The position numbers were made by a program, and so were the translations under genes. DNA of 64,000 nt. Source: Aphanomyces cochlioides. Taxonomy: Eukaryota; Oomycota; Saprolegniomycetes; Saprolegniales; Verrucalvaceae. Under the pieces are notes generated by a model. The model saw only the letters and a program-made list of their open reading frames with translations, ran no database searches and was not told the origin of the DNA. This document shows, piece by piece, positions 32,456 to 43,068 of this stretch. Every line of letters begins with the position of its first letter. Positions within the stretch are counted from its first letter, which is position 1. Location: NCBI GenBank assembly GCA_019828595.1, contig JAHQRK010000030.1, positions 124,001-188,000 on the forward strand, written 5' to 3'.

Positions 32456-33141
32456 TTTTTACTGTTCTTTTGTGTCTGTGCATCAAGTCCGCCAAATCGT
32501 CCACTTTCTTGTTCTTGTCTGTACAAGGATAGATTGTGACGACCCTTTTGCAACCAGGCATTCGTCGTGTCTACGGGATACTTGTATGCCAAAATGTCCC
32601 GTGGAGACTGTCGATTTCTTGTCGGCTTGTTGGAGAACTCGTTGGTGTGGATGAAGCTGTTGCAAACCCGTTTTTTGACAGTACGTCGATTTCTGGTCGT
32701 CTTTTTTTGGTATCTGAGGGTGTGAATCGATAGAGCTTTTCAAAAGCAAGAGTTTGCAAGTAGTTTGAGGTCAATCGGAGCAATATTGCAAAAGTTATGA
32801 GCAAAAAACGATTTCGACCGATGGGACACGAACCGTTCACACCAAAAAGTGTCAAGCGATTGACAACAAAAGAGATGTTTTCTATCCTTCTTTATCCATG
32901 TGACGCGACCACAAACACCATTCAAAGTGCTGTACACATTCTGGTTCAACCATTTCATTGCACATCGACCAAGTGATTCCAAGAAATATACTGTTCAAAG
33001 TCTAACTGTTATATTTTCCATTGTGGACAGTGTATACTTGTCAAGTTGAATACAGATAATGTTGGAAAAGAAGTGTCCTACAGAGGTGAAAAGGAGATCG
33101 CGTGAAAGAGTAGTGTCCTGAATAGAAAGAAGCTAAAAAGA
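32456..33141 (-). repeat. tRNA array spacer, unit 3
   Basis: 686-bp spacer copy with the T5 terminator beside tRNA-His. No gene seen. Confidence 0.85.
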
Positions 33142-33213
33142 TGCGCCTGCCGGGAGTCGAACCCGGGATGTCACGGCCACAACGTGAAGTACTGACCACT
33201 ATACTACAGACGC
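33142..33213 (-). tRNA. tRNA-His (GTG), unit 3
   Basis: Identical to the other tRNA-His copies; complete cloverleaf with GTG anticodon. Confidence 0.96.
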
Positions 33214-33214
33214 C

Positions 33215-33260
33215 TGGAGAAGCAGGGTATCGATCCCTGTACCTCCCGCATGCTAAGCGG
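33215..33260 (-). tRNA. tRNA-Ala (AGC) 3' part, split by the SINE
   Basis: Positions 28-73. Its 5' part is at 33618-33660, only 357 bp away, because the inserted element is short. Confidence 0.92.
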
Positions 33261-33617
33261 TTTATTGAGTATATTACCTAGGTTATAGTGGATATGAACT
33301 ACTTTAACTCAGCTGGACCAGGTCTAACGGCTTTGTCTTGATAGTTCTACCTTTTCGGTAGTACAGCGATTCGACACGTTTTTACAGAACGGCCACATTA
33401 AACTGACACTTTCATTCCGGTAACCGCTTCCGGACAATCCTTCTCTTGTAAGTTCGAGGCGCACTTAAGTTTCCCGATCACATACATCCCATTAAATACC
33501 GTGCTTTCGGACAGGGGGGGTGGAGGGGTTGCAAATCCCTCGTCCTAGCCCGGGATCGAACCGGTGACCTCTCGCTTACGAAGCGTGTGCTCTACCACTG
33601 AGCCAATTTCCCCCCTA
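33261..33617 (-). mobile_element. tRNA-Thr-headed SINE in tRNA-Ala
   Basis: A 357-bp insert at the same site as family B, flanked by a 16-bp duplication CCCGCATGCTAAGCGG (33245-33260 and 33618-33633). In the tRNA sense it begins with a tRNA-like sequence containing A-box (TGGCTCAGTGG) and B-box (GGTTCGATCC), has a body unrelated to the other elements, and ends TAATATACTCAATAAA. Family B ends TAATATACTCAGTTAA; the first 11 bases are identical. A Pol III head plus a LINE-like tail is the classic build of a SINE mobilised by a partner LINE. The SINE and partner calls are inferences from one copy; a 5'-truncated LINE next to a tRNA gene is the alternative. Confidence 0.72.
33541..33612 (-). tRNA. 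tRNA-Thr(CGT)-like head of the SINE
   Basis: D arm (GCTC/GAGC), anticodon arm with loop TTCGTAA (anticodon CGT, Thr) and one A-A mismatch, and T arm (CCGG/CCGG around TTCGATC) are recognisable. The acceptor strands GGGAAAT and CTAGGAC do not pair, so it is not a functional tRNA gene but a tRNA-derived promoter region. Confidence 0.7.
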
Positions 33618-33660
33618 CCCGCATGCTAAGCGGGCGCTCTACCATCTGAGCTACATCCCC
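33618..33660 (-). tRNA. tRNA-Ala (AGC) 5' part, split by the SINE
   Basis: Positions 1-43; the base after it on the coding strand is T, not A44, so the duplication is 16 and not 17 bp. Its first 14 nt (33647-33660) are the left duplication of A2. Confidence 0.92.
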
Positions 33661-33722
33661 CCACTTTTACTTTTGCCGTCAACCACTCAAGTCAACTGCC
33701 AAAGTAAGGTACCCCGCGCACC

Positions 33723-36257
33723 ATGTCGTCCGCCGCCGCTTCCGTTCCCGCCACCGATCTCGAATCCGCCAAGCAAGTTGTCCTGCCTCCTGCTGAGAAC
33801 CTCTCTCCCAAGGAAAGTTTCGAAAGCGCTGTCGACCCGCCGTTGCAATCGCTCCATCCTGGTGAGGATGAGGATGTTGCACTTGGCCCAGTCGACGCCG
33901 ACGCCGCGAATGCCGCCGATCCTTCTCCTCCCGAAGAACACGAAGATATGTCAAGCAAGACTAATTCGAAAGTTTCCGTCGATCGCCAAGATGGTTTGTA
34001 CGAGCGCGTCGAAGATACCACCAAGCCCCAGGATAGCCCTCCAACCGACCAAGCCGGCGATCCCGCATCCCGTCGAGTTCTCATTGATCTCTCCGACCCA
34101 CTTGACACTCCCCTACGCGAGATAACGCCGCAACAACAACCCAAGAAAATGTCCTACGCCGATCTCCTCAAGAGCGGCCAAGGAAATACACCTCCAAAAA
34201 AAGTCAAGACAGTTGTCACTCGTCCCAAGACCGAGTACCTCGACAAGCTCATCGAACTTGCAAGCCAAGAAGACGCAAGCGAGGAAGACTTGCTTGAAGC
34301 CATCTCCAAGGCAACGCCGGTCAAGACCAAGAGGGCCACCACGACGATGTGGATCGAAACTGGTGGAGCCTTTGCAGACAAGCAGTACTCCAACGAGAAG
34401 ATCATCGATGCGCTCTTCAAAGAGAACCAAGACGCCGACTGGGCGGATCTCCTATTGGATTTCGTTCAGCTCAACAAAACACGCACCGGTGACATCGTTG
34501 TGTCCATTACCTCGAAAGTCGTGAAGGACCAGCTCGTTGGCAAACCCATCTCGATCTTTGGTAAGACTTTTACCATTCCAGCGCCTACTGCCAAAATCAG
34601 TGGATCAACGAAAGACTCGACCGACCCCATGGACAAGTTCTTCTTCATGGACATTGTTGGCATCCGCTTCAACTTCGACTCGGGGAAGCTCTTTCGTTTG
34701 CTACGTCGTCTGAAGATGAAGCCGATCTTTCAAGCATATCGACAATACATACCCAATGTCTCCTGTCAATCCAATGTGTGGCGCGTCTACTTCTTGGAAG
34801 CAGAAGTCCCCAAACAACTTGTAGTCAATGGACACCCCGCCGATCAGCTGAAACTTGACGGCGTGGCCTACAACGTGTTCGTCAAGAACTTTGAACGCTC
34901 CGCTGCTCGCACCACTGGCGTTTCGCCTCATTGCTTGGAATTGGATCACGCTGCTGCGGTGATGCAAAGCCAAGGGAAGCAAGCGCCCGAACCACAACAA
35001 GAACAAAATGACGAAGACCAAGGAGCCCAACAAGCCAAACGAGCAAAAACGGACCAAGAACAAAAGCCCGACGAACCTACAACCCAACGTGAAATTGAAG
35101 AGTCAAAAGATATGGAAATAACACCTCCCGAACCCGAAACAATTGCCCCGGTTGATGCTCCGCCGTTGAGTGGTGACATGGAGGTTGATCCAAAATCAGC
35201 TAAACGTGCCACGATTCAGTCAACTGATGAAGACGGATTTGTTGTACCGCGCTCAAAGAAGAGAGTTGTCGCTGAGCAAGCGTCGTCATCGGCAGTCTTG
35301 TGGGCCTCCGACAACTTCTTTGATGTCCTCGCAACGATTGAGATTACCACTATGCCAGTGGACTCTCAGCATGAAACTCCAACTCGAGTGTACTTACCCA
35401 CGATCACGAAGATCCCCGAAGGTGTAGTCACCACTCGCGACGCCTTCGTCAAGAAACAACAAGTTGTCGAAAACAAGCTTCGATGGCATCCTGACAACCT
35501 CACAATGGACGAGCTAGTCCAGGTGCTCCGTACCAGTGTCGAGGAAGGGGCCGCTTTTCAACACCACAACCAAGTCAACACAGCCGATATCTCCGGGACG
35601 GAGCTCGATGTGGTCGACTACATCCGTCGATGCAACGTCGACGGCCTCTGGAAGGTGGTGCACTCACACACCCAAAACATGAACGTAGTCCTGACCAAGT
35701 TAGCCACGCATGCGTACAGTGATTACCTCAAGGTCGTCCGTATGCACGCTTGGCAACGATGGATGTCGGCGACACAGCTACCAGTGGTTGATTCGTTCAC
35801 CAATGGCTTCAAATTTGCCTTCCAAGAACACCCCAAGTGGACCAGACTCGAAGCAATATCGAGCGTCGGAGAGTTCTTCGAAGCTGCGCCAAAACACCCT
35901 GCCTTCTCAACGGAACAAGTGGAAGATGCACTCGCCGCGTTCGAATTGTGGCTCGCTGTTCAAGCGCCATTAGTATTCAGAAACGACGAGTGGATTTTAT
36001 ACCTCACACGCCAACCGGTAGCATGGCTGCCAACAAAGCATGGCCGCATGTTGGCTCCCAATACGTTGTGGGCCTTGCTCAAGTCGCCGTTTGGGCAATA
36101 CTTCGCTGAAGAGCTCAATCGCGTCTGCAAGTCGGAGATGTCGTCGCGGATCTGGCAACTCAGTATCGATGCCTACCAGCCTACAGACAACTCGTTAACA
36201 GCGTTCGTCGGCAACGACAATACCCGCCTGCAGCGCAGGAACAACTTGTTGTACTAA
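33723..36257 (+). CDS. ORF1 protein of A2
   Basis: 844 codons from the ATG at 33723. Disordered acidic/Pro-rich N-terminus (1-150); KKMSYADLLKSGQ near 140-155; central alpha/beta region about 200-400 with TTTMWIE and DKFFFMDIVGIRFNFD (from about 302), followed by a basic RLLRRLKMK; Gln/Glu-rich linker about 420-490; DEDGFVVPRSKKR near 500-512, which looks like a nuclear localisation signal; C-terminal helical domain about 590-844 that matches A1 and C2. It probably coats the element RNA (inference from position). Its last 59 nt overlap ORF2. Confidence 0.88.
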   Translation: MSSAAASVPATDLESAKQVVLPPAENLSPKESFESAVDPPLQSLHPGEDEDVALGPVDADAANAADPSPPEEHEDMSSKTNSKVSVDRQDGLYERVEDTTKPQDSPPTDQAGDPASRRVLIDLSDPLDTPLREITPQQQPKKMSYADLLKSGQGNTPPKKVKTVVTRPKTEYLDKLIELASQEDASEEDLLEAISKATPVKTKRATTTMWIETGGAFADKQYSNEKIIDALFKENQDADWADLLLDFVQLNKTRTGDIVVSITSKVVKDQLVGKPISIFGKTFTIPAPTAKISGSTKDSTDPMDKFFFMDIVGIRFNFDSGKLFRLLRRLKMKPIFQAYRQYIPNVSCQSNVWRVYFLEAEVPKQLVVNGHPADQLKLDGVAYNVFVKNFERSAARTTGVSPHCLELDHAAAVMQSQGKQAPEPQQEQNDEDQGAQQAKRAKTDQEQKPDEPTTQREIEESKDMEITPPEPETIAPVDAPPLSGDMEVDPKSAKRATIQSTDEDGFVVPRSKKRVVAEQASSSAVLWASDNFFDVLATIEITTMPVDSQHETPTRVYLPTITKIPEGVVTTRDAFVKKQQVVENKLRWHPDNLTMDELVQVLRTSVEEGAAFQHHNQVNTADISGTELDVVDYIRRCNVDGLWKVVHSHTQNMNVVLTKLATHAYSDYLKVVRMHAWQRWMSATQLPVVDSFTNGFKFAFQEHPKWTRLEAISSVGEFFEAAPKHPAFSTEQVEDALAAFELWLAVQAPLVFRNDEWILYLTRQPVAWLPTKHGRMLAPNTLWALLKSPFGQYFAEELNRVCKSEMSSRIWQLSIDAYQPTDNSLTAFVGNDNTRLQRRNNLLY

Positions 36258-39200
36258 GGTCTCCGCGGCCTCAGTCCAAGCAACCGCAACACATCCCAAC
36301 CATCAACCCCCTCTACAACATCCATCAGCCACGTTTCCCAACTCAAAACTTACCAACTTGTCTATCGTCACCGCCAACATCAACGGACTGGCGAGAGACA
36401 ACGGAAACCAACTCGTCAACTCGATGATCTCAAGGCACGAGATTATTGCCCTACAAGAAACAAAATTTGCCAGTGAGAAGATGTTCTCCACGTTCAAGTT
36501 TCACCTTGATCATGCGCTTGGCCACAAGAACTACTTTATCGCTGCCAACGACCATCGGCTGCATGGAGAAGAACTTGAGCAATACAGATCCGGTGGCGTC
36601 GCCATGGTCTTCCATCATACGATTCCTGGCTTCGACTCACTTCAACACGAACGCCAATACGACGTCGAAGATCGCTACATGGTTGTCAGTTCAATGTGGG
36701 GAGAAGACCCCATCTACTACCACAATGTTTACGCACCTGTTGTCGACAGCGAGCGCGACGCTTTCTTCGAGGCTTTGCCACGAAACTTTCCCATGGGATC
36801 CAAACACGTCGTCATGGGAGACTTCAACCTTCCAATGGATCGAACATTGGATTCCAGAGGCTCCACCAACTCGAACCACCAAGTCAACAGGCAGTCTTGC
36901 TTCGCTTGGCTTCAAGAGCTTGATGTCGTTGACGCTTGGAGATCTTTCAACCCTACAAAGTGTGTTTACTCTTCACCCAAGCGGCTCAATCGTCTTGATT
37001 ACATCTTCCTGAACTCCGCCTTGTGCCGAATGTATTCCACTGGCGAATACTTTGAACCTACAGCAAACACGGATCACATGTGGCATAAAGTGGAGCTCCA
37101 ACCGGTGCAAACAACGCGGGTTAAAAGCTATTGGAAGCTGCCAAAAGAACTTCTGACGATCCAAGAAGTCCGAGAAGCAATCGTGTCTGAGGCAAGAGAC
37201 CTCCTCGAGCGCTTGAAAGTTTCGGACCGCCCAGGAGTCTTGTGGACGCAATGGCAACGCCGCACCAAGCGCTTTCTTCAAAAGTACCATGCTCGGATAA
37301 TCACAAGTCAAAGGAATGCACTCCAGGAAGCAAAAATCCTATGGTTACAAGCTCAGTTAAAGCATCATCGAGGACGACTCACCGAAGCAGCTCTCAATAC
37401 TGCAAAGGCACAGTATGAGACGAAGACGCGAGACTTGAAACAACACCAAGCAGACTTGAGTTTCGACTTCCACGCAACCAAAAATGAAGCTCCGACAAGT
37501 CACTTCTTTCGAAAACCCCGGGCAAGGCAGTTCTCCATTCCTATCGTTGATTGTTATGATGAACATGGGAATGTCACTGCCATACCCGAAGAAATCCACG
37601 CTGCATTCACTCGTCATTGGTCTGCAGTGATGAGCGAAGGCGACTTTCAACCAACAAGTCAACATGCCAAAGACCAATTCTTAACTGTGCTCGAAAGACA
37701 CCTACCCCAAGACGACTCGGACATGTTGGACGCCCCATTAACGACTGAAGAACTGGCGCAATCCATCAAGACGATGAATCCTCACAAGTCGCCTGGAATT
37801 GACGGGTTCTCAGCTGGATTCTATCAATTGCATCCTACCTTGTTTGGCGAAATTTTGTCGATAGTCTTCAATCATCAGCTCCAGCAAGGCATCATGTTAG
37901 AATCGCAGAGATGGTCGGCGATATCATTGCTGTTCAAAGGTGGTGACCGCCGCAACCCTGCGAACTACAGACCCATAGCCTTGATTCCGGTCGAAGTCAA
38001 AGTCCTATCACGCGCTTTAGCGTACAGAATGTCTCAAGTCCTACCAGCGATCATTCAACCTGGGCAAAATGGCTTTGTCAAGGGCAGACGCATCCATGAC
38101 CATGTTATCTTCCTTCAAGATCTTCAACACCACTGCACGACCTTCAACCAAGAAGCCTATGCAATGTTCTTGGACTTTGAAAAGGCCTATGATCGTGTGA
38201 ATCATGAATTCATGTTTGCCGTTCTCAAGAAGTTCAATGTCGGAGATCAGTTCATTGACTGGGTTAAGTTACTCTACAACCAAACCCAAGTCAGCTTGAA
38301 CATCAATGGCAGACTTACCGATCCATTCTACCCGTCTCGAGGTGTCAAGCAAGGCGATCCATTGTCGTCGATGCTCTTTGTATTGACGATCGAACCACTC
38401 GCTCAAATGCTTCGCAACCACCCCGAATACGGCTACGCTTTCTCGGACTCGGGGATCGCATCGGTTCTTCTCTTCGCGGACGATACCACGCTCATCTCAA
38501 GCTCGGTTGGAGACTTGGAAGCGCAACTGGAGCTCGTCGATGAATTCTGTCGGCATTCCGGCGCCAAGCTCAATCGCAACAAAAGCAAGGTCTTGACCCT
38601 AGACAATACTCAATCAGTTTTTGAACACCCAAGATTGACCATGGTACCAAGTGGAAGGCCAATCAAGTACCTTGGGATCGAGTTGGGACACAAGTTGGAC
38701 CCTATGCTTCAAATCAATGCCATCACCGACAAGTTCTACAAGTCATTTACCACGTGGGCGTGTCGAGCAAGAACCCTCAAAGGCAGACGATTGCTTGTGA
38801 GCACAATGATCCTATCACAACTTTGGCATTACACCATGGTTCTTCCAATTCCAAACCATACCGTGCAAAAATGGCAGTCGATGGTGAACAAGTTTGTCTT
38901 GAGTCGGCGCACACATGCCCAAGACAAGTATCTGGCCTTGGCCCCAAGTGGCTTGCTTCATGACTCAAAGACAGGCTTCAAAGTGCCGCATATCGCTTCG
39001 GTGATTCGAAAGCAACGCATCACACGTCTTCAACTTCTAGTCCAAACCAATCAGGACAATCCTGAATTGTGGGCACTCTTACCAGCAGATCGATTGAAGC
39101 GCTGTATGTACCCATACTCGCGGGCAACAACTTGGGACTTCATGCTGTACAATCCTAGCGCAAACAATAAGCTTGTGCAGCGGGACTTGATCTCACCTCT

Positions 39201-40386
39201 TTGGAATGATATTTGGAAGCATTGGAGTCAAATTCCGCTCACAAACAAGACGCCACATGAACCTACGTTGAATCAGATGACGCAAATGCCATTGTGGCTG
39301 TCGTCGCACCCGCTTTTCCAAGTCCCGGGTCGAGATGGGATGTCATCGCTTGCAGTCACGCTTCGAAACCATCGCGACTGGTACAGACACCTTGCTTGGA
39401 GGGGCGTACATTGCTTGGAAGACTTCTTGACGCCAGCAAGAACGTGGCCAACCTACGAAGAGTTTCGCGAGTCAATGGAGGATCATTTGGACCATTTTGT
39501 CGAGGAATTACCCGTGCCGACGTCCTTCAGATACTTCTACAAGTTGGTGACACTAATTGCAACGAATGTTTGGACTCAGGCCAACAAGCAGCTCGACGCA
39601 CCGGTTGATAACGACCTTACGCCTCAAATGGTGATTTCAGGTCGACAAGGAGACACCGACGTACCATTCAACTCATGGACAACCAAAGTAATCAAGCGAG
39701 TGAGTTTTCACGCTCCCATGTTGACGCGACCTCATCCCTTGCGTTCCAACACACGTGAGAATCATACCAAAGTCGCCAATTACCTTTCAACCTTCGTAAA
39801 GCCCTTTTCAAGTCTTGTGACGCCGGTCCAAGCAGACCTTTGGACAAGAATTCTCTACGATATGATCCCAGTGGGTGATAAGTTCAAGTACAAAGAGGCC
39901 ACTGACCCGAGTGCACTCCGATGTGGTTATCCCAACTGCTTTGCGCGTGAAACCCGCCAGCACTTGTTCTTGGACTGCCCAGTTACTTGTCGTGTGTGGC
40001 TACAGCATCGTGAGGCATGGAGTATATTTGGCGTTCGCTTTACCTGGGACTGGATTACCAACATCGATGCCTTCCAAGTCGCTCAGCGGTGGCAACGATA
40101 TCGAAACGTTCTCCATCGTCTTTGGTTTATGCTGGTTTGCAGCATTCTTCATCTCCTATGGACACATCGCAACAAAGTTAAATTTGATACAACCAAGCCA
40201 CCTTACTTGCCTGGGTTGAACGATGTTGCCTTGACATTTTGGGCGTCCAATGTTCGCCGATGGCTTCGAATGAATCAAGACCCAGCAACCTCTCAACAAA
40301 CCATGGCGACTCTTGGTTTGCTGAGCCAACGCAGTTCGTACCGGAGATTCTTGGACAAACATCCAGCCATCTTCAAGTTGACTTGA
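36199..40386 (+). CDS. ORF2 of A2: endonuclease-reverse transcriptase
   Basis: Open from 36199, after the in-frame TAA at 36196-36198, to 40386. The A1 codon TTG at 2026 is TCG here, so that TTG is not a conserved start. The first ATG (36424) lies after the endonuclease TANING motif. Domains are as in A1: LQET, YYHNVYAP, MGDFNLP, RLDYIF and TDH of the endonuclease; HKSPGIDGF, FLDFEKAYD, RGVKQGDPLS, FADD (about 759-762) and KYLGIELG of the reverse transcriptase; C-terminal zinc motif CGYPNC...H...C. No RNase H domain seen. No stop or frameshift. Confidence 0.92.
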   Translation, partial: QRSSATTIPACSAGTTCCTKVSAASVQATATHPNHQPPLQHPSATFPNSKLTNLSIVTANINGLARDNGNQLVNSMISRHEIIALQETKFASEKMFSTFKFHLDHALGHKNYFIAANDHRLHGEELEQYRSGGVAMVFHHTIPGFDSLQHERQYDVEDRYMVVSSMWGEDPIYYHNVYAPVVDSERDAFFEALPRNFPMGSKHVVMGDFNLPMDRTLDSRGSTNSNHQVNRQSCFAWLQELDVVDAWRSFNPTKCVYSSPKRLNRLDYIFLNSALCRMYSTGEYFEPTANTDHMWHKVELQPVQTTRVKSYWKLPKELLTIQEVREAIVSEARDLLERLKVSDRPGVLWTQWQRRTKRFLQKYHARIITSQRNALQEAKILWLQAQLKHHRGRLTEAALNTAKAQYETKTRDLKQHQADLSFDFHATKNEAPTSHFFRKPRARQFSIPIVDCYDEHGNVTAIPEEIHAAFTRHWSAVMSEGDFQPTSQHAKDQFLTVLERHLPQDDSDMLDAPLTTEELAQSIKTMNPHKSPGIDGFSAGFYQLHPTLFGEILSIVFNHQLQQGIMLESQRWSAISLLFKGGDRRNPANYRPIALIPVEVKVLSRALAYRMSQVLPAIIQPGQNGFVKGRRIHDHVIFLQDLQHHCTTFNQEAYAMFLDFEKAYDRVNHEFMFAVLKKFNVGDQFIDWVKLLYNQTQVSLNINGRLTDPFYPSRGVKQGDPLSSMLFVLTIEPLAQMLRNHPEYGYAFSDSGIASVLLFADDTTLISSSVGDLEAQLELVDEFCRHSGAKLNRNKSKVLTLDNTQSVFEHPRLTMVPSGRPIKYLGIELGHKLDPMLQINAITDKFYKSFTTWACRARTLKGRRLLVSTMILSQLWHYTMVLPIPNHTVQKWQSMVNKFVLSRRTHAQDKYLALAPSGLLHDSKTGFKVPHIASVIRKQRITRLQLLVQTNQDNPELWALLPADRLKRCMYPYSRATTWDFMLYNPSANNKLVQRDLISPLWNDIWKHWSQIPLTNKTPHEPTLNQMTQMPLWLSSHPLFQVPGRDGMSSLAVTLRNHRDWYRHLAWRGVHCLEDFLTPARTWPTYEEFRESMEDHLDHFVEELPVPTSFRYFYKLVTLIATNVWTQANKQLDAPVDNDLTPQMVISGRQGDTDVPFNSWTTKVIKRVSFHAPMLTRPHPLRSNTRENHTKVANYLSTFVKPFSSLVTPVQADLWTRILYDMIPVGDKFKYKEATDPSALRCGYPNCFARETRQHLFLDCPVTCRVWLQHREAWSIFGVRFTWDWITNIDAFQVAQRWQRYRNVLHRLWFMLVCSILHLLWTHRNKVKFDTTKPPYLPGLNDVALTFWASNVRRWLRMNQDPATSQQTMATLGLLSQRSSYRRFLDKHPAIFKLT

Positions 40387-42295
40387 TGTTGAGTACTGTC
40401 CTGGACAAGTCATCTACAAGACAAGTTAGAAACATGTATGACTTTTTGACAACTTACTTGAAAGTGACTCCAAATTTTGAAGTCAAATGCGGCCAAGTTT
40501 GAAAGTCAACTACAAAAAACAAGAAACATCGGCAATTCAAGTGTGAATTACGGAATTAAAGTTTTGGGCAGCGCTTCGCATAAAATCAGCGAGCTTTTTT
40601 GCGGCGACTTGGAGATTTCAATCGACCTTCGCGAAATCCAAGTGCCAACGGCGGCAAAGTCAAGCAAAAAACCGCCCGTAGCTGCGCTCGTGGGCTGACT
40701 TCCACGTTTCTTCACGCTTTTCTTCAACGCCAACAGTGCCAACAAACGCAACGCCAAAATTCGCCGCCATGGCCAACACACGCAACGCAAAAAAAAATCA
40801 CTCGATCGCTCGCCAACCTACGCAAACAAGTCATCAAAGCAACAAGAGCCCAACCGCCTTTTTCGAAGAAGTCTTCACTTGGACGCTACCCCCGGGGGCT
40901 CCATCAAAGGAGTTTAGGAAATCAGGAAAAAGGGACACCCAGATCGAAAGGCCAAAGGCCACATCAAAGGCACAAGTGCCACAAAAGGGACAACCAAGAG
41001 ACAAACCCAAAGCACTCGACTCATATCCACGGACACGGACTGACCAGGTCCTTCGCCCCGCGTCAGTGCATGAAGGGGGTCAGCCAACAATGCACCTTCG
41101 CGGAACGGTCCGTCTCAACAAGCCAAGGCTGTCAAAGTCTTCGCGCTTTCTTCCTTGAACGCCTTGGACGCCGTCTTCACCAAGAGCAAGCCGAATCAAA
41201 ACGCGAGTCGAAAGACTTGTGAGGCCCCGCGTCCCGACACCATCGAAGGAACGGAGATTTGACTCCTCGCGTTTCGCTCCAGCCGCTCTTGGGTCTTGAA
41301 CGCCTTGCTTGAACGCCTTCCTTGAGCCAGTCGCCTTCTTCAACCAACGCGTGTCGCAGCGCACCCAACGCGTTTCGCACCCACGGACAACAATCGCGGC
41401 AACATCCGGCAGCGGCACGACGACAAAGCAGCGGCAAGGGCACGACAACACAGCAGCAGCAGCAACGACAGAAGCATCACGGCACCACAGCGACAACGGC
41501 GACAGCTCGCAGCGGGAACGACGACAAACGCAGCAGGACGCAGACACAGCACAGCACGCAGACACGACACAGCAAGCGGCAACGAAGACAGCACAGCCAC
41601 AGCAAGGCCACAGCAGACACGGACAACAACGGCAGCCACGGCACGACAACAGAGGGACAGCATCACGGCAGCGAGGAAATCGAAAAATGACTCCAAACCA
41701 AACTTCAAATCCCCAAGGAAGTTCTCAGCCACTCAAAATTTTCAAGTCCGACAAGAAAAAATCCAGTGAAACTTCTCAACCAAGACCATACAAAGACCAA
41801 GATACGATCGTCGACTCAACAACATGCGACATCAAGGCACCCATGACGACTGCACAATCGACGGTGACAAGCCAACAATCAACGACGATGTCACGCTGCG
41901 ACAAGAAAAATCCAGTGGAAGATTAGTTCACACATCATCTGGTGCCCATGGCCCCGTACAAGATTAGTCAAAGACAACATGTGGACGTTCTGAAGCCAGT
42001 CCAAGATTACTCCGCACCCATCTGACGTCGAAGACAAGACAAGTCTGTCCCATGTCCACATCACCCAAGACCATCCATGTTGTTACACGACATGAAGACC
42101 ACGATCGACAGCACATGCGACGTGTCAAGATGCCAACTTTTACCTGTATCAACTGATACAACAAAAATCAAATTTCAAGAGGTAAATCTGCCTGCGTTCA
42201 AATCTCACAAGTACCAATATTATTCACTCAAGAGTGATTAATGACGGTCATTATTATTTAGCGTATAATTAAATTTAATATACGCGATTGTACAC
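40387..42295 (+). other. 3' UTR of A2
   Basis: 1.9 kb. It matches A1 in patches, with a strongly changed middle (CAG/CGACA-rich tract about 41390-41690) and well-kept last 400 bp. It ends with the three-hairpin tail (42224-42285). Open frames in the CAG-rich tract are compositional; no gene called. Confidence 0.7.
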
Positions 42296-42309
42296 TGAGC
42301 TACATCCCC
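42296..42309. repeat. Right target duplication of A2
   Basis: TGAGCTACATCCCC followed directly by the native spacer; no D fragment here, unlike the first three units. Confidence 0.85.
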
Positions 42310-42995
42310 TTTTTACTGTTCTTTTGTGTCTGTGCATCAAGTCCGCCAAATCGTCCACTTTCTTGTTCTTGTCTGTACAAGGATAGATTGTGACGACCCT
42401 TTTGCAACCAGGCATTCGTCGTGTCTACGGGATACTTGTATGCCAAAATGTCCCGTGGAGACTGTCGATTTCTTGTCGGCTTGTTGGAGAACTCGTTGGT
42501 GTGGATGAAGCTGTTGCAAACCCGTTTTTTGACAGTACGTCGATTTCTGGTCGTCTTTTTTTGGTATCTGAGGGTGTGAATCGATAGAGCTTTTCAAAAG
42601 CAAGAGTTTGCAAGTAGTTTGAGGTCAATCGGAGCAATATTGCAAAAGTTATGAGCAAAAAACGATTTCGACCGATGGGACACGAACCGTTCACACCAAA
42701 AAGTGTCAAGCGATTGACAACAAAAGAGATGTTTTCTATCCTTCTTTATCCATGTGACGCGACCACAAACACCATTCAAAGTGCTGTACACATTCTGGTT
42801 CAACCATTTCATTGCACATCGACCAAGTGATTCCAAGAAATATACTGTTCAAAGTCTAACTGTTATATTTTCCATTGTGGACAGTGTATACTTGTCAAGT
42901 TGAATACAGATAATGTTGGAAAAGAAGTGTCCTACAGAGGTGAAAAGGAGATCGCGTGAAAGAGTAGTGTCCTGAATAGAAAGAAGCTAAAAAGA
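42310..42995 (-). repeat. tRNA array spacer, unit 4
   Basis: 686-bp spacer copy; T5 terminator next to tRNA-His. No gene seen. Confidence 0.85.
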
Positions 42996-43067
42996 TGCGC
43001 CTGCCGGGAGTCGAACCCGGGATGTCACGGCCACAACGTGAAGTACTGACCACTATACTACAGACGC
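42996..43067 (-). tRNA. tRNA-His (GTG), unit 4
   Basis: Complete, same sequence as the other copies. Confidence 0.96.
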
Positions 43068-43068
43068 C

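Larger units (their letters stand above)
33661..42295 (+). mobile_element. Family A non-LTR retrotransposon, copy A2 (full length)
   Basis: 8,635 bp between TGAGCTACATCCCC copies at 33647-33660 and 42296-42309. It has a 62-nt 5' UTR, ORF1, an overlapping ORF2 and a 1.9-kb 3' UTR. Both frames are open from end to end, so it may be a competent copy, provided that the ORF2 start problem is solved by recoding or reinitiation. Antisense to the tRNA. Confidence 0.94.

Noticed and set aside
33261..33540. Possible 5S rRNA or snRNA in the SINE body
   Set aside because: I found no 5S box or U-snRNA signature; the tRNA-like head, duplications and B-like tail fit a SINE better.
33541..33612. Functional tRNA-Thr gene
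   Set aside because: Acceptor strands do not pair and an A-A mismatch lies in the anticodon stem.
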